From Pycnopodia helianthoides (taxonomy: Eukaryota; Echinodermata; Asteroidea; Forcipulatida; Asteriidae), in contig CM063256.1 in the NCBI GenBank assembly GCA_032158295.1, positions 12,074,953 through 12,138,952 on the forward strand: a stretch of DNA of 64,000 bases. The letters run 5' to 3'. This document shows positions 10,989-21,422 of the stretch, one piece after another; the first letter of the stretch is position 1, and every line of letters starts with the position of its first letter. The position numbers and the translations under genes were made by a program. The notes under the pieces are model-generated. The model was not told the DNA's origin, searched no databases, and saw only the letters and a program-made list of their open reading frames with translations.

Positions 10989-11720
10989 AAAGTTTTGGGT
11001 GGAAAATACCTATGAGTGAATATTAAAAAATTCGTATAGCGCAAGACGGCGCTATAAGATCTTTGGTGAATATTCATGATTAGGGAGCCGCGTGACCACA
11101 AATACGCACATTTGATTGGTTAAATTATTTGCCATTGACGAACTATGCTGCAGAAAAAAAAATCGCCCACGGCCGTACAAACACCCCAAATTGTGCTTCG
11201 TAGTTGAAGAAGGGGTCGCAAAGGGTCCAGGAGGGCAGGTGACGTTTCGACCCCATCGACATCTTTTGCATGCCCAAAATTTTTTCAAAAGACAACACAA
11301 CATTGCCTACCGATTTTCACTACTGTTACCGAGCCAATTTTACCCCCCCCCGCCCCGAGTATAGATACTCAACATTTTATCATAAGACAAACAACTTTGC
11401 GTACCCACTTCAACTACTCACTACTGTTACCAAGCCGATAAATTGATGACTTCTGAGTGCCCCCCCCCCCCTCCCAATTTACCTCCTTACCCTACATTTC
11501 AGCAATATTTATACGCAAGAAGAAGAAGAAGAAGTGTGCCCATCTAGCGGGTGCCGTTTTGTCCCGCTAGTTAATTATAATAGTTGGTTGATTTACTACC
11601 AAATAAAAAATGACGTCACCGCAAGCAAACCTCTATCTAATTATAATTGACTAGTCTGTCAACCCAATCAATAACATAATATTGTGCGTGTTGCACAAGC
11701 ATGGAGAAGGAGCCTACACT
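10989..11720. other. No gene; poly-C and AAG runs
   Basis: Includes C-runs at 11341-11355 and 11460-11473, AGAAGAAGAAGAAG at about 11517, and a short inverted repeat CTAGTTAATTATAATAG / CTAATTATAATTGACTAG at 11567-11650. No coding signal. Confidence 0.45.
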
Positions 11721-11724
11721 GAAT

Positions 11725-11828
11725 AATGAGTCAACAAAAATTACGTCAAGTTGCGCCTGCGTACTGATGTTACTACAACAAATATGGCGTCACGCCAACG
11801 TGATGTACGGCTGTTTTCTTCATGAAAT
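11725..11828 (+). promoter_or_regulatory. Possible OSER1 promoter and non-coding first exon
   Basis: A GC-rich island in AT-rich DNA carries TTGCGCCTGCGTAC (NRF1-like) and AAATATGGCG (YY1-like), and is followed by a good donor, AAATA|GTAAGT, at 11828. This is the layout of a housekeeping promoter plus 5' UTR exon, 1.1 kb before the acceptor at 12921. No transcript is available, so this is inference. Confidence 0.35.
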
Positions 11829-12519
11829 AGTAAGTAATTCTTATGCAATTTATGAAACTTGAGTGTCTTTTGAGTAAGTCCATGTTTCATTGACAGATGT
11901 TCTGTACTGGTGCTTGATGTTTTGTGAGTTTTATGTGAGCATTTAATTGGCAAATATTGGTAAGAATAGAACTATAATTAAACTAGAACTTAGATTATAA
12001 GAAGCGCATTTTTTTTAGGACAGTCAACATAATTGAGTTTACACACGTCACACACATGCACGACACACAGATTTTCTGAGATTGTGTTTCTGTTGAGTGT
12101 TGTTTATGACAGTGACTGTTTAATTTTAGTGTACTTTTATTTCAGTTTTTTTTTTACTGAGGGTGCTGTTGTGAATATGATCCCAGACACCAGAGTCACA
12201 GTCAGAGTCATACTTTACTTAATTTTAAGATATGTGTATTTATTGTTGTTATGTGTACATGTTGTACTACTACTGTTGTACACCAGCAGTACGGTATGTT
12301 TATTGGGGGAGATTGTATTTGTATGTTTACAATTAATTACAGGCCCTACTTCTCTTTTATTGAAGTGTTTTTAAAACTTGTTCAAATTTGTGTCGGGCAA
12401 ATAAAAATATTTTAAAAATGTATAATATTGTGCCAGCACTGATCATGCGCAGAGTGACTCTTTTGGGGGGTTTTGGACCATTTATGAATTTCGGACTTAA
12501 TTTCCCTTTTTTATCCTGG

Positions 12520-12620
12520 TAGTTGCGATAATTGCAACCCTCCATCCTCTCGCCTGACGGTCACAGGGGGGCCTCCATTCCGCGACCGTCGGGAGGATGG
12601 AGGGTTACGACTGCAACTTA
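12520..12620. mobile_element. Mini foldback related to the Mutator-like element at 22886
   Basis: TAGTTGCGATAATTGCAACC at the left and the complementary GGTTACGACTGCAACTTA at the right share the ends of the larger element, with CCCTCCATCCTC and GAGGATGGAGGG as inner arms; nothing else remains. The surrounding DNA (12447-12512 and 12621-12640) matches 43556-43632, which lacks the insertion. Confidence 0.65.
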
Positions 12621-13006
12621 ATCCTCGGAGAGCCAGCAGATAAAGAAAGCGTGAAATAATAACATTGTTTTGTTTTTTGGTATATTTTAGAAAAATTGCA
12701 ATAATGGATTTGAATAGGGAACGTGTCAGTTGATTTTTGAGTAGCAACGGATACGTTTTGTGTGGAATTTTTTGCTTTGCTGTAGGCCTAGGGAAACTGT
12801 TCAATGTGTTTAAGAATTATTTGGGTCACAAGGATTAAAATTAAAGTGAGGGTCATACAGTACTTTCCCTTTTCATAAAACAAAACAGAATTTTAACAGC
12901 TTTTGTGGACGTTCATTTTAGGTTTTATCATCATCTGGATCAAAGGATAAGAACGAATACTACCATATAGTAGGAGACCACTCTTCACCCACTACCCTAA
13001 GACAAG

Positions 13007-15488
13007 ATGGCAGAAGAAGCAGAGGAAGATCGTCTTCAGGTGATGTTCAAGAAGCTACGAGTAGACCCAGCTTGGTAAGTCATCTTTCCCCAGATTATGG
13101 TGTTTTCATTCTTCTTTGTTGTGTTTTTGGTTGGCTACCTCTTCACGAATAATGTCAACAATGTTTTTTCATTCAGTGTCTCGAATGAAATTTATACAGG
13201 TATGGAACTTGGTCATCGACCCCAAAAATAGTAATATCATGATGAAACGGACAACACTCGCAAAATTAATGTATTGCTGTAGACCTCGCAGAAAGCACAT
13301 AATGTCAAAAATACAAACAAGGGTCTCAAACACTTTGAGTGTATGATGATTTAGGGTCATTGTTGTTTCCATTATCACAATATCTTTTCTTTGTGAAAAC
13401 TGTAATAGAATTTACAAAATATTGCTTACATTGATCAGTTGACAAAATCTTCTTCTTTTCCTTTCAAGTGCTGCTTCATAAGTGAAGATTACCGCACTGC
13501 GGTTTGGCGCATGCGTGAAACCAAGGGCCGCAACCTTATCGAATCTTATCGAATACAGGCCAAACTAACTTGCTATTAGAGGGCTAAATACTTTGATTAT
13601 CTAAGTTCAAGTAATATAGAAGAGTAACACCGTTATTCTGTAAACATACCTCCTTGCTTAGCCTAACTGACTTTCACAGAGGAAATGAGCTCATATCAAG
13701 TCAGATCTTCACAATGAATAGATATGCACAAAAGATGGCAACCTCTATGGTTTAAGACAATGTGTATGAATGTGTATATTCACTTGATTCGGTGGGTTCA
13801 AGGAAGTGCTCAGCGTAAACAATGAGCTGAATAGGACCTCATTTACAATTGATGAAAACATTTTTACCTCCATTGACCCAAACTCAGGTGATGCGTCTTG
13901 AATAACATTTTCAAAAAGTTCTGCGAACTGTGTTTTGACAACTTTTAGGACGTTTCTTGTCAGTCTTCAGAAATCGCCATTTTTGTACAAGTATGCATGG
14001 GGGTTTGGGCTTAATAAAAAAAGACCTTTCCATTGTTGGTAAACAAAGTGCGCTGATTGGCATAGACAGCAAAACAACCAATCGTGTTAACGGATGTTGT
14101 GACCAAATTTGACATTTCTGCACATGCAAACCTTTAATTAAAAAAGAATACATCCCATTATTGGTTGCTTTGTTTTTAAATTTATTATGTAACATTGTTT
14201 CAAACTGTGGCTACTGTTCTTTGTTTGCATTTGTGGCTTTCCATAGTTTTTCAACCTTGGTTGGCAAAAATCCGGCTGTGACGTTGCAAGGGAAAGGTCT
14301 ATACAAAATAAATGTTGTGTTTTTCTAGTCTCTGTTCAGGAAATGAAGATCATGACCACGAGAGGGGAGACCAAGACCAAGGTCAGCAAAAAGGAGTCTT
14401 GAGAACGCTCTTGAAGCCTACATTTTTGCCTACATGGACAATCTTGAATAATTAAATTTATTTACATTTTTTATTATCCTTTTTGTAGGTCTTCTGTAGG
14501 ATCTATCAGCCTGCTGGTGCCACACACAGAGTATCCAGTTGACAGAGAAACCAAAGCAAGGAAAACAGGTCTAAGGAAGAGCAGCCTCCGCAGCATTAAA
14601 CACAGGGTAGAGCCTTATTCCACAAGCTGTGCATTGACCACTACCTTTGGTGAGCTCCCATGTGCTGTTGATAAGGGAAAGTGCTCCTCGTCATCCTGTC
14701 TGTGCGTTGAGAAGAAGACTGCTGAAGGCAAGAAGGAGAATGCAGCCAGTGCTGACACAACCAAGACCAACTCTGATCAGCAGGAGAAGGAATCCAGCTT
14801 GAAAGAACAGGACTCTGCATGCAGTCATAGACCTTACACCGGCTTCGAGACAAGCCCTCTTAGAAACCCTCTAACAAAGATTTGCATCAGGAAGGACAAG
14901 GAGGTATTTGGTGCTACAAGTAAAATCAAGTCTGTCGCCTCATTCAAGACACTCGCAACCATCGAAGAAGAGACAACTGATGCCTTGCCCCCACTTGAGA
15001 GACCTAGCGAGATCAGTGCGCCGGTGAAGTTTCAGTGTAGCTGTAAGTCCACAGCCAGTAAGCACAATACAACTGCCGGAAAGCCCACTCGGAGACTGAC
15101 GCGACACCGTAAAGCAAAATTAGAAGCCCGAAGCCAGGCATTTCATGGCTCTCGCACTTTTCGCCACCTACAGAGACAACACAAGGCTTGTAAACTTGGG
15201 ACTCCTGGCGCTGTACAAAAACCCTCGCACAATGCCAAAGCCGTGGTAAGTCCAGCACCATGAAATCGGACTCTCCACTCCAGGGCTGGACTCAAAACCT
15301 TGCCAGCGTCAGCAGTAGCGCCATGTCTTCACCTCCACGCTCAGAGTTTTCATGCTCTCAGCAAGCCCGGTTCACCCACGATATCTCGTTTGATGACACG
15401 AACAGCTGACGATTTGGCTGGGTACTTTGAAAATTTTGTTTATATTCCTAAGAAGATGTCGGATATGGCAGAAATGATGTATACATAG
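13007..15488 (+). CDS. OSER1: OSER1 homologue (oxidative stress-responsive serine-rich 1), frameshifted here
   Basis: A small, disordered, serine-rich nuclear-type protein induced by oxidative stress in vertebrates. Coding exons: 13007-13074, 14329-14381, 14500-15245, then the rest to the stop at 15488; the junction phases (2, 1, 0) agree. Two family signatures identify it: N-terminal DRLQVMFKKLRVD (human has SLQTAFKKLRVD) and C-terminal VYIPKKMSDMAEMMYT, nearly identical to human. The central part is basic with a Cys cluster (QCSCKS). The 5' UTR probably begins at acceptor 12921 (ATTTTAG). Oddities: the last two conserved blocks are in different frames. QQARFTHDISFDD (about 15360-15395) is in one frame and DDLAGYFENF plus the tail in the next; dropping one base near 15400 would align them to the family. 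A 38-base 'intron' with good GT-AG ends (15246-15283) would also be needed, or a second frameshift. I read these as sequence errors in a working gene, but a pseudogene is not excluded. Confidence 0.82.
14022..14300. mobile_element. MITE family H, copy 1 (OSER1 intron)
   Basis: AGACCTTTCC at the left and GGAAAGGTCT at the right flank a body shared with 20460-20855 (GCTGATTGGCATAGACAGC, AAACTGTGGCTACTGTTC and CGGCTGTGACGTTG blocks). It ends 28 bases before the acceptor of OSER1 exon 2. Confidence 0.65.
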
Positions 15489-16399
15489 CGCAATAGCTGT
15501 TGAATTTTTGACTGACGTAATTTTTTTTTTTTTGCAGGAGAGTTACAAGAGAGATTGTGCATATTATCATACGTAGTAAGCTTTTTTGTTTTCTCTGCAA
15601 AGAGAAAGAACAATATAAGAAGAAAACTCTTTTATTTAGTTGTTATTTAATTTTTTTTGCCAAACATTTTTGAGAGAGATTGTGCATTACATAACATACA
15701 TATTTAGCTTCTGTTTTTTCTGCAAAAAGAAACATTACATCTAAACAATTCCAGGAAGAAAACATCCAAATGTATTATTAACCCTCCTACTGTCAGTGAC
15801 TCTTGGCAACATTTTCCAGTGAGTTGACCAACCATTCAAAACCATTCGACTGCCACGGTTGTGTACGGTGGCACAACTGTGCACAGAACTAACTGTGTAC
15901 TGTGTACATGCATTCCCTCATGGTATCATATTGCAGGCTGGCATAGTTGATCTATCATTCAAAACCACAGTGAATGGTATTGAATGGTCAGACAGTAAGT
16001 GGGTTAAGGAGGTCAAGCTGCATTTTTTTCATTTAACGTGTACATGTGACGCCCGTGTTACTATACTCTAGTCGTTTTCTCAAAAGGGTATTAAGAAAAC
16101 AGTGTTACAAATCTCCATTTAAAAAAATATTTTTATGGGAATGTTGTTACAAACTGTTTCTTCTTCATTTGATCCACCCTGACAAGTATATACACACAAC
16201 ATGTAGTTTATTTATGAGTTGAGTTTGCAGCGGAATGGCAATGAAAAAACTTCAAAGTAAGGACTAAACTACATGTATGCGTTGCTGTACCCATGACGCA
16301 ATAGCGTAATAGCTTAACCTCTCTATTGATATACGCGGGCCTGATACCTCAAGCAGATAATGTACAATGTAGGCAACCACCGACACCACCATACCCCTG
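15489..16399 (+). other. OSER1 3' flank, likely 3' UTR
   Basis: AT-rich non-coding DNA directly after the stop. A word TTGAGAGAGATTGTGCAT-like is present twice (about 15550 and 15672). AATAAA/AATAAAG words at about 16630 and 16706 are candidate poly(A) signals, but no end can be fixed from sequence alone. Confidence 0.4.
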
Positions 16400-16888
16400 G
16401 TGTCGATTTCACAAAGCACTAAGACTCATCTCAAGTTGAGGTGTCAGTGTCACCAAAGTAATTTGTATTGTGACATCACACTTTGCTTAGCAGTTAAGAT
16501 TGATTCGCACTTAAAGCACATGTACAACATTGGTAATTTTCAAAGACTGGTAACCGCACTTTATGTGACTGAACATATACATGAAATAACAAACCTGTGA
16601 AATGTTCAGCTCAATTGGTATTCGGAGTCATAATAAAACAGTGAAAAACCCCATGATATGTTTTCACTATTTTCAAACATCGGGTTTTGGAGTTTGGACA
16701 CGCGCAATAAAGACTAATTGTTTTGCTCATTCCCTAAAAACAATAGCATTTTAAACAATAGTTTTCCACCATGACCATCTTTATACCATGTTAGTTATGT
16801 GCAAATCTGTTATCATTTACATTTTCAATCTTACCAATGTTGTGCACACCCTCTAAGATCAATCTTTTCTCTTCGTGAAATCGAGCCC
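16400..16888. mobile_element. MITE family B, copy 1, interrupted by family A
   Basis: The left end GTCGATTTCACAAAGCACT and right end CTTCGTGAAATCGAGCCC are split by a complete family A element at 16511-16856. Uninterrupted relatives are at 18178-18336 and 36007-36148. Confidence 0.75.
16511..16856. mobile_element. MITE family A, copy 2, nested in family B
   Basis: Begins TTAAAGCACATGTACAACAT and ends ATGTTGTGCACACCCTCTAAG; the inner blocks (TTGGTAATTTTC, CAGCTCAATTGGTATTCGGAG, AACAATAGCATTTTA) match the inverted copy at 48627. Confidence 0.75.
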
Positions 16889-16950
16889 AGATCTTTGATT
16901 TGATGACCCTCTCATTGTACTCTAAAGTATCAGGCCTGTTTATGTTCTAA

Positions 16951-16976
16951 TACATGTACATGTACATGTACATGTA
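16951..16976. repeat. (ACATGT)n microsatellite
   Basis: Four to five tandem ACATGT units, each self-complementary, so the run is a perfect palindrome. Shorter ACATGTACATG words recur across the window. Confidence 0.8.
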
Positions 16977-17329
16977 TGTCACATTTTTGCTTAAAGCCTT
17001 GTGGAAGTCATGCAAAGAAATGTTTTATCCACTGTCCTGTATACATATTACATACATGTATTGCTACATGTAGCTGCAGTAAGGAAAACATTTCTACTGT
17101 GAGCCTAATTTTAAACATTGTTTTTCGCATTTGTTTTGTTAACAAAACGCTAATTAACTCTTACAGTGCCCGCTACTTTTTTCCATTTTTGAACCCAAAA
17201 TGCCTAGCTTTTTTTAGGTACACTTTTTGAATACATAAAATAGATCGTACATGTAATTTTGGCACTTTTTGAATACATAAAATAGATTTTACAAGTACGA
17301 CCTTGGCTTGAAAGAATTAATAGGCAAAT

Positions 17330-17600
17330 TTATCGAGAACGATACAGTCAAAGTTACCTGTGAAAGTTTCAGTTGATTACACTGTCTACTTGTTGAGCAA
17401 ACAGAAAGAAAGTGTCACAGTATTTTTGTGTTTTTCATAGAAATAGCATCCCCTCATTCACAGCGAGTACCAACCGCGTCTCTTTGAGGGCAGCATTCAA
17501 ACAGACACCACAGAAATTTTGAAATGTCGCCTAAAGGCAATCTTTGGAGATTCAAATTTGTCAATATACTTTTATCTATTTCTAATCAATGGGGGGGCAC
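17330..17600. mobile_element. Dispersed repeat family I, degenerate copy
   Basis: Shares TGTGAAAGTTTCAGTTGA, TACTTGTTGAGC, CTTTGGAGATTCAAAT and TTTCTAATCAATGGGGG, in order, with 2480-2785. The opposite-strand fuller copy is 55145-55628. Confidence 0.5.
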
Positions 17601-18177
17601 TTAATACCAATGTTACCATACAAAATATCTTTTCGGGTCATTACCTTTAACCCTACCGTCAACAAACCAGTCAAAATCCTGGATTAAAAAAAAACACCAC
17701 GTGAAACACCCCCCCCCCCCCCCCGGCCCTCCCTCCAAAACATGAATAAAATGAAAATAAATTAATGAATAAATAAATAGAAATTGTGTTAAAATAGGCA
17801 TCTCACAAATGTTACTCTTTGCATGTTAGATTTTGAAAGTCTCTGTACTTTAAAATGTTACCTCCATCTATAATTTGAAGTTTGATTTCGATTTTATGAT
17901 GCAAACCGTCATTATGTACACATCGACACAAACAATCATTGTTTATTTTGTTTTCACCTTATCAGGATGTATCTAAAATGAGGCTGAAAGGTAACATTAG
18001 CCTAAGTTTCGAAACTTTGACCTTTGGGTACGGCTTATACGCTCTGTCATAAATTTTGAATACTTGCACTTTTCAGTACAGGCTACATGTAAGCGCGCAG
18101 ACAGAGCCTAAGCTGGAGTGCAAGCCAAAGCTGGGTTTAGAAAAGGGCCTCAGTGCGACCCCTGCTAATGCAGACCA

Positions 18178-18336
18178 GGGCTCGATTTCACAAAGCGCTA
18201 CGATTCATCTTAAGAGGAGTTGCCAATTATCAATATTACCATGGTGATTGGTATTGTGACATCACACTTTGCTTAGCAATTAAGATTGTTACACAACACA
18301 GTTGAGATCAATCTTGACTCTTTGTGAAATCGGCCC
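18178..18336. mobile_element. MITE family B, copy 2
   Basis: About 160 bp with ends GGGCTCGATTTCACAAAGC and CTTTGTGAAATCGGCCC, and AAGATTGTTAC...GATCAATCTTGA inner arms. No insertion, so it shows the empty form of the site used by family A at 16511. Confidence 0.8.
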
Positions 18337-19364
18337 ATGGATTATTAGAAGTTTCGTAAGATTAAGACCAACCGATATTGCCCTTTAGTAGCTCCGTGAA
18401 ATTGGGCCCTGGCTTTCTCAAGAAGGCCCTTATCATTGCCTTGGTGCCCTTTGAAATGTTCCAGGTGCAAATTGTTTATTCCCTCATAGAAACAGCAGAG
18501 CTGACCAATTCTGCATAAAGTTCCCAAATCTGTCCATGTTCTGATGAATTTGAAAATCTCCCTGGTTATGGAAACTTTTTCCCGCCTATATTGATTGTAA
18601 TTCTAAATATCTAAAGGACACATTGCCCTGCCCTACCCTACCCTACAACAACGAAATATCAGGCTTGAATGTTCATCATATTATGGCCATGTCCAAATTT
18701 GCAGCTCGCTGATGGTCGCTGGGTCATCATGCGTTAAAGCATACATGTAGGCTGCCCTTAGCAACATCCTTTGCTGCCAATTGGGACACTCCGATAACAA
18801 GAATGTGGTGCTAGGCATTTTTAATAAATTTTGTAACCAATTAAAAACACTACATAAAAATATCAACTCTTGTTATGGTTTTCTAGCCCATTAAAAAATA
18901 CTATAGAAACTTCAAGTGAGTTATTTTATTCTTGACAGAAACTGGAGAGGATTCTTGTACATTTGTTACTTTAATATTCATATAAATGCAGCTTGCTCTG
19001 TGTTTTTGTGAACAAAAATCTAGGAAAATGAATGTTAAAGATTGAATGAAGCATCCATATTTATGAAAATAATGTGTAGATAGAAATATAACATGTATGT
19101 GTATATTAATAATTTATTATTTAAGTCTTTTAGAATACAAGGTCATATTTTACTAAAGTAAAGAATTGTTGAACTGAAAAGTGATTGCGGCTGCATAAAG
19201 TAATTTCTGACATTTGATTTGGTAAAATCAGTAGTTGGACAAACTTTACCCCCACACTTTATAAAGCAGTTGTAATGGTTCTGTGTTTACAACATTGTAA
19301 TAAATCAGTATGGTTTCACGTTCATGCTCGCTTTGTGTGTTATTTACCAGTTATTATACCGCCA

Positions 19365-19490
19365 TCCCCCTCCCCCATGTCCCCTCCCCCTGTCCCACTC
19401 TCCCCTCCCCTTTGTCTCACTGTCCCCTTCCCCTTTGTCCCACTGTCCCCTTCCCCTATGGCCCCTCCCCCATGTACCCTCCCCTATACC
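19365..19490. repeat. Pyrimidine-rich minisatellite
   Basis: Tandem imperfect copies of TGTCCCACTGTCCCCTTCCCC. The strand is almost pure C/T, which could form triplex or i-motif structure. No gene. Confidence 0.65.
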
Positions 19491-19846
19491 TTAAAGGGAA
19501 ACTGTATTTGGCTGCATGTTCCCAAATTCATCAAAATCCTTCACCAGTGTATTGTCCTTTTGATTATTAATCTCATGAATCTGTTCTGCATTTTGAAAAG
19601 TTTGATACATGAAAGGTAATCATTGGATAACTATTTTTTTAAATTTAACCCAAAGGCTTACTTGCAGTGCATTCGTCAGTTCCTCCAAATGTCCTGAAAA
19701 TTATTTAATTATTATCAGTTGTGAGAAGATTGTTCCCGGGAACTATGTCCATTTTGATTTTGTAAATCAAACGTAAGAACATAATGAAAACTTACTCAAT
19801 CAAAAGCGACAAACAACTGATGTAAAGCTTTCTTTAAACTGTTTAC

Positions 19847-20020
19847 TTAAAGGCAGGGTATACTTTTGGTACATGTCAAACACCAGAGATCCTCACTTGG
19901 TGTATCCCAACATATGCATCAAATGAATAACTTCGGCTCACATGATCAATTGGTCATCGACTAATTGCTAGAAAATAACGGAAGAAACATCCACCCTTGT
20001 TGCATAGAATTGTGTGCTTT
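19847..20020 (-). mobile_element. MITE family A, copy 3 (half element)
   Basis: Starts TTAAAGGCAGGGTATACTTT and carries, in inverted order, the right-half blocks of the 1221 copy (CTTGGTGTATCCCAACATATG, CAATTGGTCATCGA, CACCCTTGTTGCATAG). The far end is lost near a duplicated GAGAAAGGCTTCATGCCT word. Confidence 0.6.
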
Positions 20021-20246
20021 TACATGCCCGAGAAAGGCTTCATGCCTGAGAAAGGCTTCATGCCTGAAGCCTTTTCAGATTCAAATTTGTTTAAAACTGC
20101 CGTACATTACTTTAAAGGTGTCGTTTCTAACAATGTTTTATAGTATAACAGCTCTCCAGCAGTGCTCCTTTTAAAAGATTTTATTGTATCAACAGCTCTC
20201 CAGTGCTACTTATAAAGTAAGTTTTTATGGTCATTAATTCTTGGAG

Positions 20247-20287
20247 TAAAGGGAGGGTATTTAAGGAGGTAAAATACCCTCCCTTTA
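20247..20287. repeat. Perfect 16 bp hairpin
   Basis: TAAAGGGAGGGTATTT and its exact complement AAATACCCTCCCTTTA flank an 8-base AAGGAGGT-type loop. It has no neighbouring repeat family. Confidence 0.7.
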
Positions 20288-20459
20288 ATTTTGGAAAAAA
20301 GTTTGGCTGATGTGTTTGAGACTTCGGTGGTGGAATGCGAGTGTGCTCTTCCTGAAAAGTAATGAAAAGGGGTCGTTCTGTTTTCTATAAAAAAATCATA
20401 TTGATGTTTGAAACTATCCTCTTCAACTAATCACTGCATGCACATGATTGTCTAATTTT

Positions 20460-20855
20460 TAATAGACTCTTTGTTAACCAACCATTTCATTTCTCCCATA
20501 CAATGCAAGTATTGCTAGTTAGGGGCCTACCCGGTATCTCAGTGATCCTTCTGACGTCCGTGCTTATTTTGTTGCTAAACAAACCGCGCTGGTTGGCATG
20601 GACTGCCGAAAATTAGTACCCAAATTCGACATTTTCTGCCAAACGTCCATTTTATTAAAACAATCATTTCGTGATTGTTTGCTTTGTTACCAACAAATTC
20701 AACTCTATTTTTGAATAATTAATTAGTGTAACATTTTTACAAACTGTGGCTATATCTGTTCTTGCTTTGCATTTATGGCTTCCCATATATAGCTGTCCAC
20801 CCTTGGACTTTGGTTGGCATAAACTCGGGCTGTGACGTTGAAATAGAAATGTCTA
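20460..20855. mobile_element. MITE family H, copy 2
   Basis: Shares the ordered blocks GCGCTGGTTGGCATGGACTGC, TTACAAACTGTGGCTATATC and CGGGCTGTGACGTTG with 14022-14300. The ends are worn. Confidence 0.5.
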
Positions 20856-21129
20856 TTTCAAAAAAATTGGGGCTTTCACCATCGAAAGCAAGAATGAGCA
20901 ATGATCTGGGAAAACCCGTATGAGATACCAATGGTGCCCATATGGGAATAAAGGCAAATTATTCACAAAACTAAGGCAACTGGACTACAGCATTAATATG
21001 AAAAACTTGGTCTGTTGATCATGCATGAATGACGACCTGCATCCCCGCTGCCGCCGCAATTGCAACAGTTTGTTTGCGATTATGACTTTTTTTCACTAAT
21101 TTGGGGATTCGTAAATGGGCATCGTGGAA

Positions 21130-21250
21130 GATCACGTCATCAATATTTCTATTCGCGCGCACGCGCAAACGGTAAACAACAACCAGAAATGCAGAAGTAC
21201 ATTAGTCATTACATGACGAACGTCGTACGCGTACCACACGTACATACATA
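21130..21250 (+). promoter_or_regulatory. Candidate LAPTM4 promoter
   Basis: A CpG-rich patch about 170-290 bases before the LAPTM4 ATG contains GCGCGCACGCGC (21155-21166, NRF1-like) and ATCACGTCATCA (about 21131-21142), a partial match to CRE and to the TFEB/CLEAR core that drives lysosomal genes. It is the only such patch near the first exon. The start site is not defined. Confidence 0.35.
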
Positions 21251-21422
21251 GAGTTGATTCTAGATTGTGATGTTTTACGTTTTAGGGAAGTGGCATTTGG
21301 CAGCTAGGATAAATCGGTCGAATTGACCGATTTCTTGAAATTTTTACCAGTGTGTTACCCCCAGGTGTTTGTTTACACCCTATAGATTTGTACTATAAAG
21401 TCAAAGTTACTCAAAAATCAGA

